A stretch of 64,000 nucleotides of DNA from Polyporus tsugae (Eukaryota > Basidiomycota > Agaricomycetes > Polyporales > Polyporaceae). A model generated the notes under the pieces. The model was not told the origin of the DNA. It saw nothing but the letters and a program-made list of their open reading frames with translations, and did not search any database. A program made the translations under genes and the position numbers. Positions 35,215 to 46,941 of this stretch are shown piece by piece. Every line of letters begins with the position of its first letter. Positions within the stretch are counted from its first letter, which is position 1. The DNA lies in NCBI GenBank assembly GCA_024305745.1, contig JAHRBS010000002.1:2852001-2916000 (forward strand), written 5' to 3'.

Positions 35215-35687
35215 GATGTGTCGGTGGCTGAGGGGTTCGTTATGATGTCTGAATTTCGTTAACTGCTATGTCACGACTTGACGATGTTATGTTGCACTGG
35301 TTTCTCGGTTTATGCTCAGTGGTTCGCTTCTTTACGGTTCTCGTTTCCACGTACTTGGTCGTGTTGTAGTGTTCCAAATCCTGCTGTGTTGCCTCGCTTT
35401 GCATCGAATTAAGCTGCTTATGTTGTGCTTTGGAGTTTATCCAATCCTCTTCCCGTGTGGGACCCATTGAAACCCCGGACTCCTTCCCTTTATTTGTGGT
35501 GTTGCTACAGTAACAAGTGGATGCGCTCACCACCACGAAACTATTACTGTTGTATTGTATTTGGTGTAGTGATGGACTTGTATGACTAAATCATCCTGTA
35601 CAAATGCTCATCATCATTCCGGTTCGTTGCGGCTACGTCTACAGGTCATGTCGTGATGGTTCCAAATATTTCGTCAACCCAACGAGG

Positions 35688-36791
35688 TCAGAACTCGACA
35701 AAGTTCAATAGACTGAGCAATGCGAGGCAAACAGAGTACGCTGAAGTCGTGTATCCTGTACCACCGTTCAGCATCATGGCCCATGGGTGTGCAGACTCTC
35801 AGCGACAAATGCACTCACCAGCAATGTGTAGCGATGGAGTTGTAGTACCAAATCATACTACACGTATTCTCATTATCGTTACAGTTCGTTACGGTTACAG
35901 TTCATGCCGTGACGGTCTCGGTTGTACCAATCATTCCAACGATGTCAGAACTCCACGAAGTTCAATAGACCAAGCAATACGAGGCAAACGGAGTACGCCG
36001 AAGTCATGTACCCTGTAGCGCCTTCAGTATCCGAGTCATGCTAAGACAACGAATCAAAGTGAACACTCACCAGTGATAGTGAACGCCCCAGAGACGTCCC
36101 CGTAGAGCGCGGAGTATAGGACTGCGAGCACGAGTGAGGCGAGGACGGGGACCAGGATCGCGACGGCGATGCGGCTGAGCTGCCACCCCTCGACGAACTC
36201 GATGCCGAGATCGGTGCGCGTGGTCAGGACCTGCATGAACTCGTGCCTGCCCTTCATCTGGTCGGGGTTGTGCAGGAAGTAGCGGAGGCGCATGTTCTTG
36301 GACGGGCTGACGCCAGCTGGGCCGATCCGGCGGGGGTAGACGCATGTGTGGTCGGCCTGTGGGCATATTTCGTCAGTTCAAGTTGTCTGCGGCGGTTACA
36401 AATGGCACTGTGCGCACGTATACCATCGACATCGACCTGGTTGAATGGCTATGACAGTCAGTACCGCCCCAGAGCAAACACAGAGGGGGCGCGACAGACT
36501 TACCGCACGCCCCGGAGCGAGAACCACTTGCGCCAGAAGGTCCGCAGCTTGTCGTACGACCGCCCGAGCTCCCGCAACAGCGCCGCGTCGTCCCAGCCCG
36601 CCTCGATCCTCAGGTACGTGTAGCTCGACCCGCGGAACGCCTTGAGCGGGAACACGGCCCACTTCGGCTGCCAGTCGTCCGAGCATTGCCGCACGGGCAG
36701 CCCCGCTGCGTAGGGCCGACTCGGGTACGGTTTCGCCTTCGCTTGCAAGGCTGTGACGGGCCCCGGGTATGCGAGCGACTGCAGCTGCACC
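35688..36791 (-). pseudogene. 5'-truncated copy of the RS membrane-protein gene (D2)
   Basis: Equivalent to 24691-25794 shifted by 10,997 bp and identical to it in the coding parts compared. It ends at the same junction with U (36791/36792). Both terminal-exon versions are present (36012-35945 and 35755-35688). Confidence 0.8.
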
Positions 36792-39700
36792 GGGCAAAGC
36801 TGTGCACGTCTGGTAGCCTTGTGCGGTGCAGCATGCGGCAGAGGGGCTTTCCTGCCTTGGAAACAAACACGGACTCAGGGAGACTTGTGTGGAGAGACAG
36901 CGGGTTGGTGGAGAGACAGCGGGCCATTGAAGGACGGAGAGCGGTCGTTTCAAGTTCAAGAACAGAGAGAGAGAGCACGGGCGTCTGTTTCGGGTACTCA
37001 GACGTGTCTCGCTTGTGGCTGCATCTCTTGCATCTGCACTCTATGCTATGTACTGCTATGTCTGATGCACACTCGCCCTCTGCCCTCGCCACAGATTTCG
37101 GCCACTGCAGGCTGCGGTCAGCAAACAGCGTCAAAAACCCGGTCAAGAGCAAGGGCGGAGTAGGCAGTTCGGTGTGCGGAGTAGGCCATGGATGTGTTAC
37201 GAGAGGCATCGGGCGACCGCGTGTCCAGGTAAGTCCCTCTCCTCCTCCAACGCTACAATCACTCTCTCCGCCCAACCAAGTCCACTCCCCTGCCATCGCT
37301 TCGAGCGAGCGAGCGAGTGCGGCCACTTGCGTTCTTCCGCCCTTTGCACTCGCACGGTGGCGCACGGTGGGAGCAAGTCGACTTGCCAGCCGGAACGGAC
37401 ACCAGTGGCCGGGGCCTGACGACAAGTCAGCAACGACAGAGCGCGAGTGTTGTGCAAAGTACGATGATGCAACCGGCGCGTGACCAGACATTGCCGGCGA
37501 GTCGGACGGGATGGACGAGAGACGAGCGCGATGTTCTGCCTCCGAGTCCCTTCAACCTCCTGCCCTAGAATCACGCCCACCCTCTCTCGCGCGCGGCAGG
37601 TGAGTCATCCCAAATCTCTCCCGCCATACCTCGCCAGCCAGCGCATATAGCTCGGCGCCGCTGGATGCGTATTCATCGCCAGCCACTCCCAGCCTGCGTT
37701 CAGCACGCGAGACAGCGAAGGTGCCTCTGACTACTGCACTCACCACCCCCGGTGTGCCAGCTTGCACATACAGCTCGGCCCCACTGGATGCGTATATGCC
37801 GCCAGCAACCCCTGGCCTCCGTTCGGTGCGCAAGACAGCCAAGGCAGCGAGCGCCGCTGGATGCATATAGTAAGCCGCCAGCGGCGCCCAGCCTGCATTC
37901 AGCACGCAAAACAGCCAAGGTGTGTCACAACTCTACTCACCATCCCGATGAGACCCCGGTCGCCCCTGTGCATGGCTGTGCATGGCGAGAGGTGATGGGA
38001 TTGAGCCGAAAACACTGAAGTCTTCCGGCATGCGGCCCGGCATTTCGCCGATGGCGAGAATCCAAACAGGAGTTCGTTCATGTCGCCGTGGACATTCTCC
38101 GGGGACATCCCTCTGCGGCACGGCGACGCGCGCCGTCCGGAGTGACACGTCTGCGGGCATGAGCGGGCTGTTATGCGAGGACACGGCGAGAGGGCCGAGA
38201 TGCTACAGGTGAGTCCACTCTGGGTGCTTGCTGCTCCGAGTCGGTTTCTGTGTGACCGCGACCTTCGTGCCCATCTCGTTAGGTCTGCTTTAGGATGAGG
38301 AATGGTAAGTGAATGCAGAAGATAAGTCAACGTACCTTTGTGGATGCTGTGCCCGAGACTTCCGGGAGCCGCTTGAACCCTCGTCTCCTGAGTCTGCCAT
38401 GGCACCTTATCCATCGACTATCCCTCACCACTAAGCTGTCCACTGCGCGAACTGATCATTGCTCGGCTCACTGAGACGTTCCACAACCCAGTTGCCGTTG
38501 TGGCCTGACTGCTTTAAAAGGTACTGGTTCAAAGACGTGATTAGCAGACGTACGCGCACAGTCAACCGCCGGCATACACACCACAAAACCATGCTTTGTC
38601 GGTGCTGTTGCCACAACTCGATATCGCGCCAGATGTTGAAGGTACGGGAGCTTCTGCCTTGCTGATGGCAAATGGTATTGTGGGTACAGCGACAGACATT
38701 CTGTGAACCCCCAAGTTGTAGGAGTGCGAGCACCGAGCAGTGAGAGAGAGAGGGATGTAAAACTGTTGACATCAGGTGACGGATGACTTGGAGCCCAGTG
38801 GAGAGGGGGCCAACTGCGAGAAGGGGAAAGACGACGAGGACCGGCTGTTGCAATGTCATATACCCTGTTAATAATTCCAGAGTCGTTCGAGTGCGCACAG
38901 GCCAGCCAGCTCATGATGTGACGATGACTTCGGCCATGCATAACCAGGTTTCTGTCACCGCACGGCCCAGTGCCCGGCGCCACTTAGGCTCAAGTTTCCC
39001 CCAACCACTTGTCCATCAATTCCGATTCCGTATCAAACTCTTCTCAGTCTGGTCTCGCACACGACTCTTACAGTGCGCTCCCTCACTAATGCAAGGACAA
39101 GTCAACATGAATACCAGTGTATCCTCAACTTCAGCCAGACAATTTACATTTCGGACGTGTGCACATACTAGACTTGGTGCTGCAGACCTTCACGCGCACT
39201 GCGGATCAAGTCACCCCAAATACTAATACTGCTTCGCTTCCGCATGCACATATTTCCCTCCGCCGATGAGAGCCGGGACCATGTTTCAAACCGTGCCGAG
39301 GCCACACTGTCACGATAATATTCCGAAGGTTGTGTTTTCCCTTCGGCCCGGACTGAATATTTGCATCCTCATTGGAGCTCCTGGACCGTCCCCAGCCATA
39401 CAGTCCATGCTGTCCCATTGGGCTACGGGATGCTGGAAATTTTGGTTAGGAAGTAAGACTTGCTTGCATGAGTCTGGGACAGTCAGCGGGACAGAGAGCC
39501 CTCGGTACAGGGCTGCATAGTACAACTTGAGAAGTTGTCTCAATTTGCACATTTCGTGTCTTGAATTTCTGTAGCGACTATCCACAACACTGGGAGGATA
39601 CAGGGTAACTCAATAACAAAGTGAGTTTACGGAGCCAATGAACGTCCATCGCAGAATGACAAGTCTCTCCAGTCGAGTAGATGTGCCCCAGAGGAAATGC

Positions 39701-42700
39701 GTATTAATCACTACGGGTAATGGCCAGCCTGTCGAAATTGTCAGCCAGGTTACGCAACTTCCGCTCGTATTCCAGTTCCACCGGCATGGTCGGCGGTAAG
39801 CTGTCGTGGGATATCGCCGTAGTATGCGTGCAGCCGCAAGGCCAATCGCCCGCTGTTCTCCTGCGCGGCCGAATATCCCGGGATCGTGAAACAACCCCAT
39901 CCTTATGCCCAGGGCCTCGATTTACGACCCAACCCAGAGCGAGGATGCGATCAGCGCAAATGGGGCGCCCACTTTGCGAAGCGAGGACAGACCCGCATTT
40001 GATGCGCTTCCAAGCGCGGGGTTGTATTTTCCCCGGAGGTGGCTAAAGCCATTTCCTCCGTCTCGGCATTTCGTGGATGAACCCATTCGTCCGCAACGTT
40101 GTGAGGGACAGGTCTCCCGTCCGGCTCGCCCGTGATGTACGTTTATGAGTCTGGCCTTTCGACCGTCATGATTCATGATTTCGGAATGTCGTACGCTCGG
40201 ACCGTGTGCACATATCCCGCGCACGGGCCATCCTCTTGCTATAAAAGGTGTCCGTGAATGCACTGAACGGACAGACTCATCCCCGCCACACTCCTCGCCT
40301 CCGCTGCCAACCATCTCGCTGGACACGAGCCGGCCCCGAGTCTCCGAGTCGACCACCGCGCTCGCAACCTCTGCCTGCAGTCTCTCTGTATGGGATTTGG
40401 TTTGATCGCCGACGCACTCCTGGCATCGCGTGCTGTATGTCCGGTGAGTTATTTGCACGTCTGCCCTGTGCCTAGATCTAAACCATGATTTTCAGTTCAC
40501 TCGAGATCCGAGACGATCTTGTACTCACTGTAGATTGACCTCCGCGCGACGCCAAGTTCAATTATCATTATCTACCACCGGATCTGGTGAGTCGGGCCCG
40601 TATGCCGAGTCTTCGTGCTGACAACATCAGCATCTAGATCGTGTCCCGAGTAAGAGTTAACTTTGTGCGACGAGAGTCCGGCACGGTGCCGTCGCCCCGA
40701 CCGCAATCTCCCGCTCCTTCAGCACCAACTACCCACTCTAGACTCCAAGCGCGTGAGGACGTGCACATCATGCAAGAATAGTGAAGGTCGCGTACGTGTT
40801 CAACTGCCCGTCACACCAGGTACGTGTTCTCCCAACGGCAGGGCTGACGTCTAACCTCCCTATAGCAGTTCCCGACTACCGGTTCGCGTTTCGACTGCCG
40901 CGACCTCGACTGCCTCACAGTTCGCTTGCGCGTCCAAAACCCCGCAATTCTGGGGCACGCCAAGGCAGTCCTGAATGGACGAAATATATTCCTGTTAGCA
41001 TAGTTACAGGCCTCGTACGTACTGACCCCGGCGTGCCGTACGAGCTACCCCTCGTACTCGCCGCGATCGCCCGTCGCGCATGGCCGTTAAGTTCCGGAAT
41101 CTGTCGTCAGGCACGCGGGCTGGTGATTCCAGCCGACTCCAGCGTGGACTCCCCGCTGAGAGGCTCGTCGGTGCGCGGCGCCCGCCTGGCGGAGTGCCAT
41201 CCTCGTTCATGGCCGTCTTGATTCCAGCCGACTGCGGCCGTCCATGACGTGTTCGTGCCGTCGAGATGTCTTCTGGACTCAGCGGCCAGATGACATCTCG
41301 GGGGTGCCAGATTCGAGCCTGAGGTACACGCTGCACGCGTTCTCTTCTGCTAGTGCATCGGCGGCGGCGGTGTCGATTCCATTTGACGCAAGCTTGGTGC
41401 CATCCCGGACGCTATCTGAGGCGGCTGGAAAGCCATGTAAACTAACTAGTCAGCCGCGTGCACGCGTGATCTAGCCGGGAGACTCACCACGATGGCGAGC
41501 GCACTTCCGAGCATTGTAAACGAGGCCCGTGCCTCAAGAACCACATGCCCTTGATGGGCGGAGGTCGGGAGGCCGTCTGCGGACACCTGTCCAGCGGGAT
41601 TCTGAAAATCCTGTCCCCGGGGCCAAGTCGACCTCATGCCCGCCGGGACCGAGTCTTGCGTTCTCGGCATTCGGATGCCCTAAACGCGTCGCGTGGACGC
41701 GATTACGTCCACCTGAGCTGTACAGATTGACCCAAGTGGCACTGGCCGGCCGTCCAGCCCAGGACTCGAGTTGCCCCCAAGCACCCGTCTTCGACACCGC
41801 CAACTGCCAAGTTTCAAAAGTCGTCTCTGGCAGCCGGGAATGGTTCGTACGTGCTCCCTGGGACCCACAAACACCGCGTAAAATGTCCGCCGCGCCGTGA
41901 GAAGAGGCGGGCAGGAGAGGTTGCGCCCACTGTGCCGGCCGGAAATAAAACGCAGTGAAATCGCGTTTTTAGCCGGATTTCCAACCTCGTCCTATTGCCA
42001 CGAAACCGGCCGTGTTTGATGTAGGGCGATGCATAGGTCCTAAATATAAGTGTTAGCACGCACGGAGATGCAGGTGGCGCGAGGGAGGCGCGGATTTCTT
42101 GCTCACCGTGCACAGAGTTCCCGCCCGCGCACGAGCAGCACCATCCCGGGCTTGCCGGCCTTCGTTTTGGGCTCGTTTAAGCTCGCTTGGTGTGCCTCGA
42201 ACGACGGCCGGCCGATCCCAGGTGGAACACGGGGGAGAGGAGGCGAGTGGTGGTGAGACGCGCGGCCCACACCATGAAATCGATGTTTTGCGTCGATTTG
42301 TGAAACCCTTGCGAGCGGGGCGAAACGGTGCTGGCGAGTCTTGCGGATGTTCGTGGATGTTTGTCCACCACTTGCGCCGGCTGTACGAGGTTGTACGTGT
42401 GAGATATTGCGTGTTTGGTGGGTGCGACGGCCGTGTTTGGCATGCAGCGATGCGAACACTTCACGGCCGGCTTCCGAATGCGTGGCCCCTGCCCCACTGT
42501 GGATACCGGCGTCCTTGGAGACGTGTTTCTGGCCGCAGGTCAGCGGATCGTTGGCAGAAAGAGGAGATACGGCGGACCTGGCATACTTGCGCTGGGTGGC
42601 GCTGATCCCGGGCATTCCACATGGCCAGACGGCCGTTCCTTCCGCACCTGCACCACCGGGGAACCACGCCAGTCGTGTTCGACACGTTCATGCCGTTTCT

Positions 42701-44273
42701 CACTTCTCCGGCGTGTTTGGGAATGTTTTCGGGGCCAGATGAGTGGCGGCTGGCTTGTGGCGAGTTTCGACATGATTTCCGTCACATGTCGCCTTGTGGA
42801 CCCTTCGCGTACGCGACGGCGAACATTGCGGAGGATCCGTGGGTGCCTATCGCAGTCATCAGGTCAGTCCAGGGGGCGCGGGGAGAGGAGTTGTGGCGCG
42901 TCGAACTCGCCTTCGTGGGCAGGCGCCAATGTTGAGGTCTTCGGGCCGCCGGTCGCTCGTTCCTTCCGCACCTGTGCCGCCGTCGGCTCGCCAGAGTCAT
43001 GGCCTATCGGTCTGAGGTGTTTCCTGGTCTCCTGGCCTGCTTGACGATGTCTTCGAGGCCGTGAGGTATAGGCGGTGGGCGGCCACATGCTCAGACGCGA
43101 CTTCTCGCATATGCTGCCTCGAGAGCGAATCGTGTACGCGATGGGGAGAGTCGCCGGGCCATCGTGGGCAGCTGAAATACCCTGCGGGTTAGCGTGAGAC
43201 GGGAAAGAAGAGCGTGGACTTACCTCACGCCCGAGGGCTCAAAAACGGCCTCTTGCGCACATGCAGCCGCGTGTACATGCCGTTCGGATGGCTCCGAGTG
43301 TTTCGCTCCAACGCGAAAGAGCCGTCGAGCGGGTTCTGACATGTGGAACGGTGGTGGTGGTAGGCTGGCGCCGCCTGTGGCGAGTACGACGTCGGGCCGT
43401 GCCGACGTTCTCCTGCCGGCTCACAAAGCTCGCGTGTTGCGAGCCATCAGAAGGCGCCGATGGTACAGATTTGAGGTCGCTGGAACGTTGTGAGCCGTGT
43501 GGGTGGTGTACAGAGACGGTCGGGAGCGAGCACGGCTGTCTGGGCGGGAGGACGAGTTTAGGCAGTGCACAAGGCGCACGGTCGCGTGCGTGGTGTCCAA
43601 CACTTTCGAGGCATCCGAAAGACGGCAAGAGCTGAAGTTTTGAACACGGTGAGCATGCCGGAAACAGAAACAGCGGGCGGGAGACTGACCTGCGTGCTTG
43701 GGGCGGCGAGCTCGGCCCAGACATGCAGGAATTGGCTTCCCTGCTGCGCACCTGTGACGGAACGCTGGGAAACGCATGCCAAGCGTACTTGCAAGTTATT
43801 TGGGGGGCGTCGGACGCGTTGAACGATGGCGAATGTCGCATTCGGAGTCTGCGGTTGGAGAGATCAGACGGGTGCGGCCGAGATGGTGGACGGGGCACGA
43901 TGTTTCCGCAGGGAGATCGTAAGATGAGACGCTGATGTACATGATAAGCACAAGCACGAAGCGTACGGAGGCAGAACTCGGGAGCTGGAGGCGGGACACG
44001 GTTGTGGGCGAGGCAGGGCAGGATGCAAGCGGAGAATGTACCGGAGGGTGGAGATGAGTGCCCCGAGTGCAGCCATCCACTGCTGCGAGCGGATTTGTGC
44101 CGGGAGCGATGGCGGGACGTCGTGGAAGGGGGTGGATAGGCCAGTGGACGGCGTTGAGAACGCAGCCAAGAGCGAGAAGGAGCCCGCGAGAAGAGAGACG
44201 ACGAGCGCCTACTCGAGGCGAAAACGCGATCGGAGCTGCGAGTGTGGCCGTGCGAACGAATGGGCGCCCTCGA
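36792..44273. repeat. Segment U, copy 2 of 2
   Basis: Second copy of 25795-33276, 10,997 bp downstream, with the same internal features: minisatellite at about 37637-37932, TATA box at 40240-40247 and possible small gene at 40390-41003. No difference from U1 was noticed by eye, which implies a very recent duplication or an assembly artefact. Confidence 0.85.
40390..41003 (+). CDS. Possible small spliced gene in U2
   Basis: Copy of the tentative gene at 29393-30006, with the same evidence and limits: good donor/acceptor pairs around two segments, unresolved middle exon, and a TATAAAAG 143 bp upstream of the ATG. Confidence 0.25.
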
Positions 44274-44565
44274 GCCTCGAGGCAGCCTTAAGTGAAGCTT
44301 GAATTCAAGAGCCCGAAAGCCGCGGCATTGCCAAAACGGGTCGGCGCTCCATGGTGCTGAGCAAATCCGTCGTTGACCATAAACCATCACCGACCCCGCT
44401 CCCCCGGCCCCCGACGGTCCCCTCGACGTACTCCGACATTGTCGCTCACATGGGGTTCAGCAGTAAACCGTCCACAAAGCGGACGCAGCCATCGTAAGTA
44501 GCTTGCTCGCTTGCAGAAGCACACCTAATCACTGAAGCCTCCACCACCGCTGTTCCCCGTCTGTC

Positions 44566-46211
44566 ATGGTGAATCCTCGATCTTCACGTCCATCTGACGG
44601 CTGCAGAACGGTATTCGGACACATTCCAGGCGTCCCTGTGGGGTCCACATTCGAGAACCGGTGAGTTCCTGTGCCGCGGCAGCTGCAGCAGCTCCAGTAC
44701 TTGTTGAGTTTCAACTTTCTTATCGATCGCGCGCTCATCCCAACCTCGTCCAACCTCTTCCTTCACCACGCCTCTGTGCACTCTGGAATCATGGCAGGTA
44801 TACACGGAACTAAACTCGAGGGGTGCTATAGCGTAGTGCTGTCAGGCGGATACGAAGACGATAAGGATGAGGGGTATCGCTTGTGAGTACTCTGTTTCTC
44901 CACTCATGTCCGATTCATTCCGACGTCCCGGTCATCAAGCACGTACACCGGTTGTGGAGGGCGCGACACAAAAGACGGGGAGAAGGTGCGTCTACCTGCA
45001 ATCTCATAATCAATCCCCCGATCTTACGACTATCCTTCCAGCCACGAGAAGGACCACAGACATGCAACCAGACTTGGGAGAACACCCGAAACGCATCCCT
45101 CCGCTTGTCCGCGCACACCAAGAAGCCTGTGCGCGTCGTGAGAGGATACAGCTCCAGCTCGGACTTTGCGCCTGCCAGAGGGTATCGGTACGATGGGTTG
45201 TACGTGGTGGATCAGGTGCGTGTTCTGCTTGATTGTCTACGGACAGCCCTAGAGATAAGTGTCCCTGCTAGGCATGGATGGGCGCCGGGAAGAGCGGGTT
45301 CGAAGTGTGCAAAGTCATCCTTAGCGTACGTTCCTACCCTTGACTTTTCCTGCAGAACTATCCTGAAAACGAGGATATAGCGTCTGCCTGACCAGCCCCC
45401 GATCCCCCAACGCGAAGGCACCCTCGACCTCTCAGCCTGGGAGGAACCCCGACACTTCTGGAGCGACTCTCCCTCGAGTCCGACCGCGCCTGTCGGAAAG
45501 GGAAAGGAGAGGGCGCATGGTATCGTTGAATCCGGCCCTAGCCAGGCTCGGAGCAAGCCACACATGAAACTTCCCCCTCCAGCACCGATCCTTCCAACGA
45601 CGAACATGGCTGCCGCTCGTGCGCGGCATCCGGGACCGTCGCAGGCGCAGGCGTCGACGAGTGCTCCAGTCATGGACGTGACCGCCCTGCTTGCGGAGAT
45701 GCGCGGAGTCGCTGCGAAGCCTCCCCCCGTGTCGACGCCGATTGCAGCCGCGGCTGGTCTGTCCCGTCCTCCAGCTTCGGCTCCTTCGAGCCGGACGACT
45801 GATCCCCGACAACGCCCGCCTTCCGCCCTGCCAGCCCCAGGCAAGGCCGGTCCGTCCCCTCTTGTGGCTCCAGCTCATGCCAACCGGAGCACCAACCCGC
45901 GAAGTCATCCTTCCTCCACCACACAGGCGGGTTCGCCACCCTCTAGAACACATCAGAGGGGCACGCCGTTGACCCCGGTGCAGAACGCTGCCGCCATTAG
46001 GCGCAAACGTTCGTTTGACGCGGATGGGGATGAGCCCGAGGACCTCAAGCGAGCGAAGATCATTGGTTCAAAGGGAAGCCAAGGCTCGCCTCAGAAGGGG
46101 TGCCCGGGCTCTCGACAGAACCATTCACCCATCAAGCAGGAGACTCGGGAGGTTGTCCCGAGGTGGGATGTGGGTGTGATTGACTTGACGGGTTCGGACG
46201 AGGAGGATTGA
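44566..46211 (+). CDS. SRA (YDG) domain protein, copy 3, intron-1 acceptor lost
   Basis: Identical in deduced sequence to copy 2: ATG at 44566 present, canonical intron 1 acceptor replaced by CGTCCAA, the remaining exons intact, last exon 45381-46211 with basic signal, IKQE and VIDLT tail. SRA domains flip out and read modified cytosines; fungal SRA proteins without a RING finger are known, but the SUMO-linked tail is my reading of the motifs. It faces the RS gene tail to tail, with about 470 bp between this stop and the distal RS terminal exon. Confidence 0.6.
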
Positions 46212-46684
46212 GATGTGTCGGTGGCTGAGGGGTTCGTTATGATGTCTGAATTTCGTTAACTGCTATGTCACGACTTGACGATGTTATGTTGCACTGGTTT
46301 CTCGGTTTATGCTCAGTGGTTCGCTTCTTTACGGTTCTCGTTTCCACGTACTTGGTCGTGTTGTAGTGTTCCAAATCCTGCTGTGTTGCCTCGCTTTGCA
46401 TCGAATTAAGCTGCTTATGTTGTGCTTTGGAGTTTATCCAATCCTCTTCCCGTGTGGGACCCATTGAAACCCCGGACTCCTTCCCTTTATTTGTGGTGTT
46501 GCTACAGTAACAAGTGGATGCGCTCACCACCACGAAACTATTACTGTTGTATTGTATTTGGTGTAGTGATGGACTTGTATGACTAAATCATCCTGTACAA
46601 ATGCTCATCATCATTCCGGTTCGTTGCGGCTACGTCTACAGGTCATGTCGTGATGGTTCCAAATATTTCGTCAACCCAACGAGG

Positions 46685-46752
46685 TCAGAACTCGACAAAG
46701 TTCAATAGACTGAGCAATGCGAGGCAAACAGAGTACGCTGAAGTCGTGTATC
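46685..46752 (-). other. Duplicated alternative terminal exon of the RS gene (distal)
   Basis: A 68-nt exon copy with acceptor GGTACAG, the same entry phase and its own TGA, encoding YTTSAYSVCLALLSLLNFVEF-like sequence. It lies 257 bp downstream of the proximal version (47009-46942), which is also exactly 68 nt. The duplication includes flanking intron: related sequence continues to GTGTAG(T/C)GATGG, repeated 262 bp apart. Confidence 0.75.
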
Positions 46753-46941
46753 CTGTACCACCGTTCAGCATCATGGCCCATGGGTGTGCAGACTCTCAGC
46801 GACAAATGCACTCACCAGCAATGTGTAGCGATGGAGTTGTAGTACCAAATCATACTACACGTATTCTCATTATCGTTACAGTTCGTTACGGTTACAGTTC
46901 ATGCCGTGACGGTCTCGGTTGTACCAATCATTCCAACGATG

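Larger units (their letters stand above)
33277..36791. repeat. Segment D, copy 2 of 3 (hybrid)
   Basis: From its left end to at least 35065 it matches copy 3; from at most 36074 rightward it matches copy 1 and continues into U. The diagnostic bases are C/A at 35064-35065 (T/G in copy 1) and T at 36074 (C in copy 3, at 47071). Offsets of exactly 10,997 bp to both neighbours hold across the shared parts. Confidence 0.88.
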
